From a virus: a stretch of 64,000 bases of DNA. A program made the position numbers and the translations under genes. Below are positions 8,630 to 16,121 of the stretch, piece by piece (the stretch's first letter is position 1; every line of letters begins with the position of its first letter). The notes under the pieces are model-generated. The model was given only the letters and a program-made list of their open reading frames with translations, ran no database searches and was not told the origin of the DNA. The DNA is taken from positions 21,253-85,252 of IMG/VR virus record IMGVR_UViG_3300021379_000425. The stretch is one strand, 5' to 3'.

Positions 8630-9624
8630 TGAGCCATCTCCATAAGTTTGTTCCATGCCTTCTGCTTCTTGCGTGAGTATGGTCCGAATAGTGCAGACTC
8701 CATTCTCTTCTTGCTTTCAGTACCATCTTTCAGTTTGGTGAAGTGGTGGTCGATGACACCAGTAATGGTGTTGTAAGCAGACCACGCAGTACCACTCATA
8801 CCGAATACATGGTTGGAGTCATCCTTTGAGTACTCTCTAATCTCATTGAGTATGTTCATTGAACGGGTAGTCAAGTCACCCTCTTTGTTGAATTGTAAGT
8901 CCATGACATCAATGTAGTATTCATCCATCTCATCAGCAGTCATCTTGATGTTGACGAGTTCTTGTGCCTGCTCACCCCATGCGATGAAGTCCTTGTTGAC
9001 AAAGCCTAGAACCTTCTTGGCTTCCTCAACCTTACTGTGCATCTTGCTGGTGTGTCTAATGTTGTATCCACCTTGCCTGCCTTGTAGAGCCATTGTCAAA
9101 GTGTTGGCACATACCACACGGATAGGTGTCAAGAATACCTTGACTGAACCTTTACCATCGTGGTTGTTGACAATCAGTATGTACTGGTCTACTACATCTG
9201 CGCCATTGATAACAATACTGTGTGGTAGTTTGGCTAGAATCCAAACTCTCTCACCGTTACCCAATGCACCTGCTACCTCAATCTTGGCTTCGTGGTTATC
9301 AGTCAACTCATCCAAGAATGCGAATGCATCTACATTCTGCATTGCTTTCCATACCTTACCGACTGCGTTGCTACGAGTCAGTGCAATATAGTCATCATCT
9401 TCTTTTCTAAACACACCAAAGGTATTAGGTACAACTTCGATTGTACCGTCATCCAGTTGGTTGAACAGTGGTCGCTTGACAACTTCCCAGTCAAGGTTGG
9501 CTAGTGCCAACGCTTCTGCTGATGTCATCAGTCCTTCTGCTTGCGTTCCCAGCCTGTGCCACGGTGTATTACCTGCCCATGCCGTCATATATCTTCCGTT
9601 CTTTACTTGTGCTATTCCATGCAT
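8626..9624 (-). CDS. DUF932 phage/plasmid-like protein (TIGR03299 type)
   Basis: A 332-residue protein with the typical DUF932 start: a His-Gly pair, then TAWAGNTPWHRLGT and a segment FGVFRKEDDDYIALT. The conserved middle region is present (VCANTLTMALQG). The family is common in phages and plasmids next to recombination or replication genes; its biochemical role is not established. The start at 9624 is preferred over 9633 because AAGGAGATG sits at ribosome-binding distance. First gene of the operon read from promoter copy 2. Confidence 0.85.
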   Translation of the reverse strand: MHGIAQVKNGRYMTAWAGNTPWHRLGTQAEGLMTSAEALALANLDWEVVKRPLFNQLDDGTIEVVPNTFGVFRKEDDDYIALTRSNAVGKVWKAMQNVDAFAFLDELTDNHEAKIEVAGALGNGERVWILAKLPHSIVINGADVVDQYILIVNNHDGKGSVKVFLTPIRVVCANTLTMALQGRQGGYNIRHTSKMHSKVEEAKKVLGFVNKDFIAWGEQAQELVNIKMTADEMDEYYIDVMDLQFNKEGDLTTRSMNILNEIREYSKDDSNHVFGMSGTAWSAYNTITGVIDHHFTKLKDGTESKKRMESALFGPYSRKKQKAWNKLMEMAQ

Positions 9625-9656
9625 TTTTTTCATCTCCTTGTTTTCATCTCTCTTTT

Positions 9657-9676
9657 CTTTATCAGTTTAAATAGTC
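9657..9676 (-). promoter_or_regulatory. Conserved archaeal promoter cassette, copy 2
   Basis: Exact copy of CTTTATCAGTTTAAATAGTC. The TATA centre is about 44 bases upstream of the DUF932 start, leaving a short leader with a ribosome binding site. As at copy 1, the box also codes for the DYLN* end of the upstream gene (9662-10120). Confidence 0.85.
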
Positions 9677-10120
9677 ATTATTTAATTCTTGGAGGATTTC
9701 GTTGTAGAACTCCTGCCTCTCGTCTAGTATCGTAAACCACTCTTCTTTCATCGCAGGTCGCATGTAATGTGTCATAAGTAGACATGTTTCTTCATGGCTC
9801 CATGAGGGAAACATTGTTTTGAGTACAACATAGGCAACTCCGCCTGTCCTATCCCTACCGTGTACGCAATGTAGTAGTACATCCTTACCACCTCTCATTA
9901 GGTCTACAACCAATCGAACTGCATGACTCCATATCGCAGGGTCAGTATTATGCGCTCGGAAGTAATAGTGGTGTCGCTCATTGCTATCTGTCGAAGTCCA
10001 CTTAGGTTTGTATCTACACAAGGTAACAACAGTATGTTCCTTCTTGAGTGTATCACGGAAATCATCCACACCGCATAAGGTTAATGAACCCCTTCCTGCT
10101 AATTCCACTCTTCTATTCAT
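9662..10120 (-). CDS. Dual-specificity/tyrosine-type protein phosphatase
   Basis: A 152-residue Cys-based phosphatase. The P-loop is LLHCVHGRDRTGG, with catalytic Cys85 and Arg91 five residues apart. A candidate general acid region lies upstream (RAHNTDPAIW). The size fits a minimal dual-specificity phosphatase. The start at 10120 is chosen over 10177 because GGAGAG precedes it and the longer form runs deep into the gene upstream. It may act on host or viral phosphoproteins, RNA 5' ends or nucleotides; the substrate cannot be told from sequence. Confidence 0.85.
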   Translation of the reverse strand: MNRRVELAGRGSLTLCGVDDFRDTLKKEHTVVTLCRYKPKWTSTDSNERHHYYFRAHNTDPAIWSHAVRLVVDLMRGGKDVLLHCVHGRDRTGGVAYVVLKTMFPSWSHEETCLLMTHYMRPAMKEEWFTILDERQEFYNEILQELNNDYLN

Positions 10121-10556
10121 AGAATCTCTCCGAAAATTCAATCTTACAATCCCTGCATGTCCTGTGGTCGTCAGCATCGTAGTCTTCTCCTACGCATGAC
10201 GGGCAACAGCCGCACTGCCTACCATCTTCAAAGAGGTAGAAGCCATCGCATTTGTCACAGAACTCTACAAGTTCACATTCCTTGATGAAAGTAACCAAGT
10301 CGTTTAGGTATGCCCTTGTAGCAACTAATTGTCCTGCTAGGCTCTTACACTTCGCTAGAAGTTTTGGTGCGTCTGCTATCAGTTGTGCATCTGCCTCAGC
10401 GTATTTGTTTTCAACTTCAACTTCCGCTAACACTTCGTTAGTGTGTGTAGTCAAAGGGGATTCAATTACTATTGCGCTTATTTCCTCACCGACTTTGTGA
10501 ACATCAACAGTCCACGGTGCAGGTGTGTGTCCTTCGTATTTCTTTGCATTAATCAC
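10113..10556 (-). CDS. MIN..KYEG family protein with C-terminal zinc cluster
   Basis: A 147-residue member of the tag family (MINAKKYEGHTPAPW, EADAQLIADAPKLLAKCK). It continues into a Cys-rich tail with about nine cysteines (CDKC, CGCCPSC, CRDC), suggesting one or two zinc sites. The start codon is GTG at 10556 and overlaps the TAA of the small membrane gene upstream. Function unknown. Confidence 0.65.
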   Translation of the reverse strand: MINAKKYEGHTPAPWTVDVHKVGEEISAIVIESPLTTHTNEVLAEVEVENKYAEADAQLIADAPKLLAKCKSLAGQLVATRAYLNDLVTFIKECELVEFCDKCDGFYLFEDGRQCGCCPSCVGEDYDADDHRTCRDCKIEFSERFYE

Positions 10557-10665
10557 TCTTGTTCAACTCCTTCAATTCTTTCTGTATCTCGTGCAGTGAC
10601 ATAGCAAACCAGCCCACCCATGCACCAAAATATGCTAACAGAAATATTACTGTGTAATCACTCAT
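10549..10665 (-). CDS. Small single-pass membrane protein, 38 residues
   Basis: The frame starts at an ATG overlapping the stop of the gene at 10658-10981, preceded by GAAGAAGA. One hydrophobic helix (VIFLLAYFGAWVGWFAM) is followed by an amphipathic Glu/Lys tail (HEIQKELKELNKSD). The exact overlaps at both ends support real coding. It is probably a membrane peptide; role unknown. Confidence 0.6.
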   Translation of the reverse strand: MSDYTVIFLLAYFGAWVGWFAMSLHEIQKELKELNKSD

Positions 10666-10981
10666 TCTTCTTCACCCCCCAGTATTTGTCATGGCATTTC
10701 TGTGAACAGAAATGTGTATCTTCAAAATCCTCGTCTGTAATCCAACCATCTAAACTGTCAGTTGTAGTTTGGCACTGGTCGCAAGTGTACGATACCTCTT
10801 GCTCACCATCTATTACTAAGGTATAGTACTCATTAATATCCCAAGAGTAGTCTGTTCTTCTTTCTTCACCGCATCTGTCACATGTCGCTTCTACCTGTAC
10901 ATGTACAATACCATCGCTATCACTAGGTCTGTACGGTATACTGTAACTCCACATGTGGTCGCATTCTATTTGTTCTTTCAT
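10658..10981 (-). CDS. Zinc-finger protein, 107 residues
   Basis: Three Cys pairs are visible (CDRCGEE, CDQCQ and CSQKC), plus several His, consistent with two small zinc sites. The start at 10981 forms an ATGA overlap with the GEEEE* end of the gene upstream; the frame extending to 11014 is rejected. Function unknown; nucleic-acid or protein binding is likely. Confidence 0.6.
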   Translation of the reverse strand: MKEQIECDHMWSYSIPYRPSDSDGIVHVQVEATCDRCGEERRTDYSWDINEYYTLVIDGEQEVSYTCDQCQTTTDSLDGWITDEDFEDTHFCSQKCHDKYWGVKKNE

Positions 10982-11268
10982 TCTTCTTCCTCTCCATATT
11001 GTTCTTTTACCCATTCTTTTGCCATATCTTGATACTCTTTTGCTATTTCAAAATAATTACCTTCTAAAGTAAGATAACCAAGTTCTACGCAGGGGTATCT
11101 TAATTCCTTGTGCCACGGTGAGCCACGACTACATGCCTCCATCCATGAACCTACAACTGCTTTCTCTAGTCTTCTTAGTCGCTCTAATTCATCTGCAATC
11201 TTCCATGCTAGTTCAATAAGATGTTTGTGACCATCAAACATCTGTGCCATTTCGTCTTTCTCAGTCAT
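10978..11268 (-). CDS. Unknown helical protein, 96 residues
   Basis: Mostly helix: an N-terminal helix (HLIELAWKIADELERLRRLEKAV), then a short loop with two Cys and a C-terminal helix ending GEEEE. Coupled to both neighbours by ATGA. No family recognised. Confidence 0.55.
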   Translation of the reverse strand: MTEKDEMAQMFDGHKHLIELAWKIADELERLRRLEKAVVGSWMEACSRGSPWHKELRYPCVELGYLTLEGNYFEIAKEYQDMAKEWVKEQYGEEEE

Positions 11269-11561
11269 TCTTCTTCACTTCCTGTATCTCTAAATTCTGT
11301 CCATGAATCGTACACTTGCTCTTCCGCTATGTCGAACTTGACATGCGCTTCCAGCCCGCATACTCTACAAACAAACGGTACACGGAATCCATTCTTGTCA
11401 TATCTAGGTGAATGTATACCCGATGGAATCCACTCGTGGGTGACGGGGCATACTACACTACTGTATCCAGTAGCCTCCCACTCCCCCAGCCTAGCCATTC
11501 TCTCTTGCAGTGCAAGCATTTCATTTCTCAATTGAGTCTTGTAATCGTCTGTCTTTGTCAT
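11265..11561 (-). CDS. Small protein with Cys pair, 98 residues
   Basis: An N-terminal coiled-coil-like helix (LRNEMLALQERMARL) is followed by a beta region with Cys-Pro and CRVCG. These could form one zinc ribbon with the earlier Cys. Ends GSEEE at the ATGA junction. Function unknown. Confidence 0.55.
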   Translation of the reverse strand: MTKTDDYKTQLRNEMLALQERMARLGEWEATGYSSVVCPVTHEWIPSGIHSPRYDKNGFRVPFVCRVCGLEAHVKFDIAEEQVYDSWTEFRDTGSEEE

Positions 11562-11983
11562 TCTTCTTCACCTCTCACAGTAAATTCAATTGGTTCGCTT
11601 GATACCTTAGTTTCGTCATCCCATTTGTATGAGTATGGAATAAATGTGGAAATTGAACCACCATCGGGGGCAGTAAAAACACCATGCTGATTCAAGAATT
11701 GATAATCTAAATCATGCTTGGACATGAAGTTCATGGCACAATGAACAAAGCGATTCAGCCGCTTGACTTCTGCTAGTAAATCGGGTGCGGCGGCTATCAG
11801 TTTAGCGTTCCTTGCTTGTACATCTTTGTATAGAGGGTGATAATCTAAATAGCAAACATGCTCATCTGCGATTTCATTATTACCTTTTACTCTCACTTCA
11901 TCTTTACGGACACTTTCATGGTGTACCACAAACCAACTGCTATCATGTCCTTCGTACTTGCTCGTATCAATCATTCTTCTCAT
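11558..11983 (-). CDS. MID..KYEG family protein, 141 residues
   Basis: The tag MIDTSKYEGHDSSW is followed by the helix NAKLIAAAPDLLAEVKRL and a beta-rich C-terminus. The start is either the ATG at 11983, which overlaps the upstream stop, or the ATG at 11974 with GAGAAGA before it. Longer versions to 12034 overlap a real gene and are rejected. Ends RGEEE. Confidence 0.65.
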   Translation of the reverse strand: MRRMIDTSKYEGHDSSWFVVHHESVRKDEVRVKGNNEIADEHVCYLDYHPLYKDVQARNAKLIAAAPDLLAEVKRLNRFVHCAMNFMSKHDLDYQFLNQHGVFTAPDGGSISTFIPYSYKWDDETKVSSEPIEFTVRGEEE

Positions 11984-12297
11984 TTGTAAACACCTCTTTG
12001 TAGTCCAAACATGACATGCCAAACATCCATGCAAGCATTAGCATATTCAATGTCGCTGATTGTGTTCTTGAAGTTGTCATACTGCATGTCATTGAATCTC
12101 TTCGATACAACCTCAATCACTTTGTCTCTCGGTATCTCAGCCCTGTACAAGTAATCGGCAGTCGGGTCAGTGAACATGACACCCTTGCCAAAGATACGAG
12201 GTATGGTTCTCTCCTGCCTTGCCCTTACCAGTAGCATGTCGGGATTACTACGGTGAGCAACAATGCTCAACCATCCTTCTGTAAACGCCAGCCACAT
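11980..12297 (-). CDS. Conserved phage-type protein (MWL..GxLSIVA family), 105 residues
   Basis: The N-terminus MWLAFTEGWLSIVAHRSNPD with LLVRARQERTI matches a small-protein family seen in many phages. That family probably has a two-strand sheet with an Arg-rich turn; its function is unknown. The ATG at 12297 overlaps the TGA of the gene upstream. Confidence 0.65.
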   Translation of the reverse strand: MWLAFTEGWLSIVAHRSNPDMLLVRARQERTIPRIFGKGVMFTDPTADYLYRAEIPRDKVIEVVSKRFNDMQYDNFKNTISDIEYANACMDVWHVMFGLQRGVYK

Positions 12298-12464
12298 CAC
12301 TCAGCACTCTCCAATTCTTTTAACACACTTTTCAAACAGTCATGAAATCTTTTTGCATCAATAACAAATTTCTTCTTGGTGTATTCTCTTGATTCTACTT
12401 GCCAATATTTTTCGGGGTACATTCTCAGTAGTTCTTTTATCATCTCTATTGCTTTTTCTTCCAT
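12297..12464 (-). CDS. Small helical protein, 55 residues
   Basis: The frame starts at 12464 after TACAGGAGGAATTGAG, a strong ribosome binding site, and stops overlapping the next ATG. The peptide is Lys/Glu-rich and helical (AIEMIKELLRMYPEKYW, HDCLKSVLKELESAE). It fills the gap between its neighbours. Function unknown. Confidence 0.6.
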   Translation of the reverse strand: MEEKAIEMIKELLRMYPEKYWQVESREYTKKKFVIDAKRFHDCLKSVLKELESAE

Positions 12465-12465
12465 C

Positions 12466-12927
12466 TCAATTCCTCCTGTAAATGTAGTAGTCTATGTCAT
12501 CAATCTGCACATGATTTTCTTCATGGTCATAAGACGCAAGGAAATGTCCTCGCCCATCACAACGCACTGCATCTTCAACAAAGTAATCGAAGTCTTTTAT
12601 CATCGCCTTGAGTGGTTCATTAGCACCCTCACATTCTTTTTGGATTATCTCAATTGCGTCAGCGTCAACTCCTGTGTGTGCTTGTAAGAATGATGGTGTG
12701 AATGCCCATACTAATTCTTCAATCTCTTCTCTTACCCATTCGTCTGCTTGCTCATCAGTTAGCACTAAGGTATCTTCCATGTCAATTTCATGTTGTGCAT
12801 CTTCTAACTCACTTGCAGTGAGTTTTCCCCTGTGCAATGCTAAAGCGACTGCCTCAGTAGAAGCATTTGTATCATCCAATGTGTTCCTCCATAGGTCTTC
12901 TTTCAATTTATCATATTCGTATTTCAT
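12466..12927 (-). CDS. Conserved phage-type protein, 153 residues (DGRGHFLASYD motif)
   Basis: The C-terminal part (FDYFVEDAVRCDGRGHFLA, YDHEENH, ending YYIYRRN) matches a widespread small phage protein of unknown function. The N-terminal part is an acidic helix. The start at 12927 lies seven bases after GGAGG; an ATG at 12933 is possible but sits too close to the site. Confidence 0.65.
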   Translation of the reverse strand: MKYEYDKLKEDLWRNTLDDTNASTEAVALALHRGKLTASELEDAQHEIDMEDTLVLTDEQADEWVREEIEELVWAFTPSFLQAHTGVDADAIEIIQKECEGANEPLKAMIKDFDYFVEDAVRCDGRGHFLASYDHEENHVQIDDIDYYIYRRN

Positions 12928-12929
12928 AT

Positions 12930-13139
12930 TCATTCCTCCTTATCCTTTTTTATCAATCTCATAATTCTCTTGAATTCTTTTTCCTCAAACACCTTTTCGA
13001 TTATGTCTCTCAAGTCACCGTGAAGACTACACATTTCGTCATACTCCAAATCGTAAGCATGACAAAATGCATTTGTCTCATGTTCTAAGTAAGTCCATGT
13101 GGTTAGTATGTAGTCTGCCAAATAGTACATCATGTTCAT
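12930..13139 (-). CDS. Unknown small protein, 69 residues
   Basis: Aromatic N-terminus (MMYYLADYILTTWTYLEHE) with three Cys/His residues, then a basic, Lys-rich helix at the end (KEFKRIMRLIKKDKEE). Preceded by AGGAGGAATATGA and overlapping the gene upstream. No family recognised. Confidence 0.55.
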   Translation of the reverse strand: MNMMYYLADYILTTWTYLEHETNAFCHAYDLEYDEMCSLHGDLRDIIEKVFEEKEFKRIMRLIKKDKEE

Positions 13140-13372
13140 TCATATTCCTCCTGCTCTACATGTACCCACTCTTCGGTTACATTGACTGGTACATTGATGT
13201 CAAATTGTTGACCGCACTCATTACCTTCTTCGTCTTCTTGTTCGCAGTACATTACAAAATCAAAGACAATTCCATTGTCTCCCATGTCCACCATGTCAGG
13301 ATTGAGATAATCTAAATCCCACACTATGTCTACTATCGTTGTCTTGCCACATTTGTTACATGTTATCTTCAT
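13136..13372 (-). CDS. Zinc-ribbon protein, 78 residues
   Basis: Starts MKITCNKCGK and has a second pair at CEQ...CGQQ, giving a classic four-Cys ribbon over about 60 residues. First gene after promoter copy 3. The ATG at 13372 is used; a GTG at 13381 is the alternative. It may be a small transcription or translation modulator. Confidence 0.6.
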   Translation of the reverse strand: MKITCNKCGKTTIVDIVWDLDYLNPDMVDMGDNGIVFDFVMYCEQEDEEGNECGQQFDINVPVNVTEEWVHVEQEEYE

Positions 13373-13420
13373 TGCTTTCACTCATCCTTTTGGTTTGGTT
13401 GGTATTTCCAACCTTATTCT

Positions 13421-13440
13421 CTTTATCAGTTTAAATAGTC
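13421..13440 (-). promoter_or_regulatory. Conserved archaeal promoter cassette, copy 3
   Basis: Exact copy of the 20-bp cassette; TATA box ATTTAAAC on the minus strand, about 60 bases upstream of the zinc-ribbon gene. It lies in the short gap after the stop of the kinase-like gene. Confidence 0.85.
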
Positions 13441-13451
13441 AGTAATTAAAA

Positions 13452-14102
13452 CTAGGCTACTCGCCTCGCCAAATCCTGCACTCGCTGTTGCATTATGTTA
13501 CGAGTTTGATTATCTCGTAAGTGTTGAAGCGCATCTTCCATTGCTGATTGCCCTCCGTGAATATCGTAAGACCTTCCTATGTCTTGTTCTGTTATACCTG
13601 CTAATGCAGGATTCTTTTCTCGTAGTGTATCTAGTTCACCTACGCTTGTAGCAAACGCACCACCTTTCGGTGCGCCCATTGCCCTGTACTTCCCAGCCCC
13701 GCCTACATCAACATAGGAGAGTGTACCATCGGGTCTTCGTATTGCATTGTCGCCCTCCATCCCTAGTACATCCCAGTTCGCTACAAGGGCGTGGGGTACA
13801 AAGTCTGTCGTCAGTTGGCGTATGTCTTGTTGTGTAGGATTGTATCCTACTGGTTGTCCTGCCTCCATTTCTGTGAGCATAGTATCACCTTGTAGTCCTG
13901 CTCGTGGTACTGCCACTCCCAACGCATTGAGATATTGATTCATGTCAAATTCATTTTGTATATGGTCGGGGTGTGCGCCACGCTTCTCTACAAATCTACC
14001 CATTGGTAGGTCGTGTCCTCTTGCGCCAGTCGAGCCACCCATGAACCTACCCTGTGGTTGGTTCTGCCTTAGATAGTCAAAGGCTTCATCGAATGCGCTC
14101 AT
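13452..14102 (-). CDS. HipA/PI-kinase-like protein kinase with N-terminal LLK-type tag
   Basis: A 216-residue protein. Residues 1-12 (MSAFDEAFDYLR) are the short peptide shared with late proteins of this virus. Residues 40-150 have the layout of a HipA/phage-type kinase: a conserved acidic residue in a helix (NEFDMNQYLNALG), a hinge strand TMLTEM, a catalytic-loop-like NWDVLGMEGDN (Asp111, Asn119), and a DFG-like YVDVGG (Asp132). A P-loop-like Gly-rich segment may be GGSTGARG at 22-29. It is shorter than full HipA. Likely an active phosphotransferase; target unknown. It sits in the early block although its tag is a late-protein feature. Confidence 0.55.
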   Translation of the reverse strand: MSAFDEAFDYLRQNQPQGRFMGGSTGARGHDLPMGRFVEKRGAHPDHIQNEFDMNQYLNALGVAVPRAGLQGDTMLTEMEAGQPVGYNPTQQDIRQLTTDFVPHALVANWDVLGMEGDNAIRRPDGTLSYVDVGGAGKYRAMGAPKGGAFATSVGELDTLREKNPALAGITEQDIGRSYDIHGGQSAMEDALQHLRDNQTRNIMQQRVQDLARRVA

Positions 14103-14127
14103 GACTATCGCAAGGATTCACCATTAA

Positions 14128-14343
14128 TTATTCTTCTTCGCAAGCGGAAGGCATCCTGTATGATGGAACTAACATTCTCTCGTCACGGAATGCCTGCCAG
14201 CCAGTAGGAGTCTTTACCATTAAATCTCCAACATATATCTGTGGCATACTATTTACTTCAATTACCTGTGAAATAAATTTCGATATTTGTTCGCACCTTA
14301 TCCATGCATGTCTTCCTTGCTTTATCTTAAACTTCCTTGTCAT
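14128..14343 (-). CDS. Unknown small protein, 71 residues
   Basis: Basic N-terminus (MTRKFKIKQGRHAWIRC), one amphipathic helix and two strands (PQIYVGDLMVKTPTGWQAF), ending CEEE. Coupled by ATGA to the methylase gene upstream. The fold may be a small beta-barrel; function unknown. Confidence 0.55.
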   Translation of the reverse strand: MTRKFKIKQGRHAWIRCEQISKFISQVIEVNSMPQIYVGDLMVKTPTGWQAFRDERMLVPSYRMPSACEEE

Positions 14344-15119
14344 TCTTTCACCTCTCTTTTACTTACTATCAAAATCTCATTTGACTCTTTACTACTGTTC
14401 ATTCCGTACTTCCATTCAAGCGGAATAATTTCAAAGTCACTATACCACTTCTCGATTTGTTCATTACCATTGTAGGACATGACTATTTTCCAGCCCAGCG
14501 CATCCAGTCCTTTGACAACTTTGACTAATGCTTTGTGGTCGAAGTCTTTGTGCATGTCACCTTTGTTACCGTACAAATTATTCTCTATCATGTAAGGCGG
14601 GTCAAGGTAAATCACTTTGCCCGATGGTTCTTCTCCCATCAACATTCGTAGGAAAGTGAATGCATCATTGTGACCTACCTGCACATTCGGTGCTTCAAAA
14701 TATCTCAGCCTGTCAATGGATGCTTGATTGAATCTTGGATGGTCGGGTGACATACCTCCCGAATTAGTTGAACCCGAAAAGGATGCCCTGTTTAGAACAT
14801 AGAACATAGAAGCAATGTCAAGAGGCTTCCATGTCTTAGGTAACTTTTCTTGTAAGGATTTGAATTCATCCTTTGACAATGGGTGATACTCTTCCACCTT
14901 GTCTGCTAAACTGATTGGGTCTTTGAGTACCTGTTGCCAAAACATTGCGACTGGTTTGTACAAGTCACAACCGATGACCTTACCTTTCTCGGAGAAAGCA
15001 AACTCGATTGAGCCTCCCCCAAAGAAGGGAGAGTACAATGTGTCTGCGCCCTCAAGGTAAGGTAGGATGTGCTTGACTGCCCTACTCTTACCACCGACAT
15101 ATCTTAGAATACTCTTCAC
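14340..15119 (-). CDS. dam: Dam-type adenine-N6 DNA methyltransferase
   Basis: A 259-residue methylase of the D12 (alpha) class. The N-terminal LRYVGGKSRAV and SPFFGGGSIEF form the AdoMet-binding part. The catalytic motif is VIYLDPPY, followed by the target-recognition segment and a C-terminal sheet ending NEILIVSKRE. It would methylate adenine in a short target, possibly to mark viral DNA against host restriction. The start codon is GTG at 15119, directly after GGAGGTGACGGC, one of three copies of a junction repeat. Length and motif order are normal for the family. Confidence 0.92.
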   Translation of the reverse strand: MKSILRYVGGKSRAVKHILPYLEGADTLYSPFFGGGSIEFAFSEKGKVIGCDLYKPVAMFWQQVLKDPISLADKVEEYHPLSKDEFKSLQEKLPKTWKPLDIASMFYVLNRASFSGSTNSGGMSPDHPRFNQASIDRLRYFEAPNVQVGHNDAFTFLRMLMGEEPSGKVIYLDPPYMIENNLYGNKGDMHKDFDHKALVKVVKGLDALGWKIVMSYNGNEQIEKWYSDFEIIPLEWKYGMNSSKESNEILIVSKREVKE

Positions 15120-15409
15120 GCCGTCACCTCCACGCCTTCTTCATCTCCTAACACAGACCAATCAAACTCACCGTCTGCTTTCCATCGAATGACCCAACTT
15201 TTAGGAACATACTTGATATGCTCTTTGTGTAGTTTGACTCTTTGGTGAAGTCGGTTTGAATCACCATGAGCAGGGCATAAGCCCCACTCCATGTCTCCTT
15301 CATGTTTATCCCACTTCGGAGTTCGCTCGATGAAGTATGGCTCTTGTTCATCACCACACTCCATACAATACCAACTCATCTTGAGTGAATGGTACTGTCT
15401 TTTACTCAC
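15116..15409 (-). CDS. Zinc-binding small protein, 97 residues
   Basis: Starts with GTG at 15409 inside the junction repeat. CMECGDEQEP at the N-terminus and CPAHGD further on suggest a single zinc site; the rest is basic with Trp-rich strands. Ends GVEVTA, which is the translated junction repeat. Function unknown. Confidence 0.6.
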   Translation of the reverse strand: MSKRQYHSLKMSWYCMECGDEQEPYFIERTPKWDKHEGDMEWGLCPAHGDSNRLHQRVKLHKEHIKYVPKSWVIRWKADGEFDWSVLGDEEGVEVTA

Positions 15410-15596
15410 GCCGTCACCTCCACGCCTTTTTCTTTCAACCATTTGATAATATCATTCACATCTCGTTCAGCCAAATCCCACTGTTCATCGGCTCTATAAT
15501 TATCACGCTCTTGAATGAACCTTTGATAACTGATACCTCTTTCAACAAGTTGCCACAACATAGTTTCTGTAATTTTCACGCCGTCACCTCCACGCC
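15117..15596. repeat. Three copies of a 20-bp gene-junction repeat
   Basis: CACGCCGTCACCTCCACGCC occurs at 15117-15136, 15407-15426 and 15577-15596. Read on the minus strand it carries a ribosome binding site (GGAGGTGA) and a GTG start, and it also codes for the C-terminal VEVTA* of the gene before. Each copy joins two genes. Confidence 0.95.
15406..15579 (-). CDS. Small helical protein, 57 residues
   Basis: Starts with GTG at 15579 and ends in the next junction repeat (GVEVTA). The peptide is mostly helix with charged and Trp residues (LWQLVERGISYQRFIQERD, DVNDIIKWLKEK). A small DNA-binding or adaptor protein is possible. No family recognised. Confidence 0.55.
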   Translation of the reverse strand: MKITETMLWQLVERGISYQRFIQERDNYRADEQWDLAERDVNDIIKWLKEKGVEVTA

Positions 15597-16121
15597 TCGC
15601 CACCAGTCGGGAGCAGGTGTACCCTTCTCCCACTTGGCGAACTGCTTGGAATGGTAGTATCTTCTGTATGCATTGACCGCTACCTGCCCCTCCGCATGAT
15701 ACAAGTCTTGCCAGTTGTTGTCAACTGGTCTGTACTCATCGGGCATTGCTAGAGCAAATGGTGTTTTGTCACCACTGGGTAGCATACTTGTCATGGCAGA
15801 CATTTGGTAGATTGCATTGTGGCATGTGTGTACCTTACCGAACCTGTTGTAGTATTCGTCAAGCAGTGCCTCCCCATGCCATGCAAGCCACTGGAAGTTA
15901 CCTACTGAGTCACCAGCCCATACTGTGCAAGGGTGATGGGCATAGCCACCCTTGTAGGGTGTACCACTCTTGGTAAGTGGCATCTGCTCATCAGTCGCAC
16001 CGTGTCTTCTCAATGCACTAGCCATCATCTGCGCTGTCTCAACAACCATCTTTGGTATGTGCTTGTCGCACATCATGTTTGCCGATGTGAATGCGTTCTC
16101 GTGTAATACAAATATGTTCAT
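15576..16121 (-). CDS. Conserved phage protein, MCDKHxxKMxxETAQ family
   Basis: A 181-residue protein of a type common in tailed phages. The first strand is MNIFVLHENAFTSA, followed by the signature MCDKHIPKMVVETAQMM. Later come HHPCTVWAG, a Trp-rich helix and TPFALAMPDEY. Conserved His, Asp and Lys residues suggest an enzyme; some relatives have been named as DNA repair glycosylases, which I cannot support here. Ends in the third junction repeat. Confidence 0.7.
   Translation of the reverse strand: MNIFVLHENAFTSANMMCDKHIPKMVVETAQMMASALRRHGATDEQMPLTKSGTPYKGGYAHHPCTVWAGDSVGNFQWLAWHGEALLDEYYNRFGKVHTCHNAIYQMSAMTSMLPSGDKTPFALAMPDEYRPVDNNWQDLYHAEGQVAVNAYRRYYHSKQFAKWEKGTPAPDWWRGVEVTA

Noticed and set aside
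15576-16121. Pyrimidine-dimer DNA glycosylase (T4 DenV type)
   Set aside because: The order of conserved residues does not match DenV; the family is left as conserved phage protein of unknown function.
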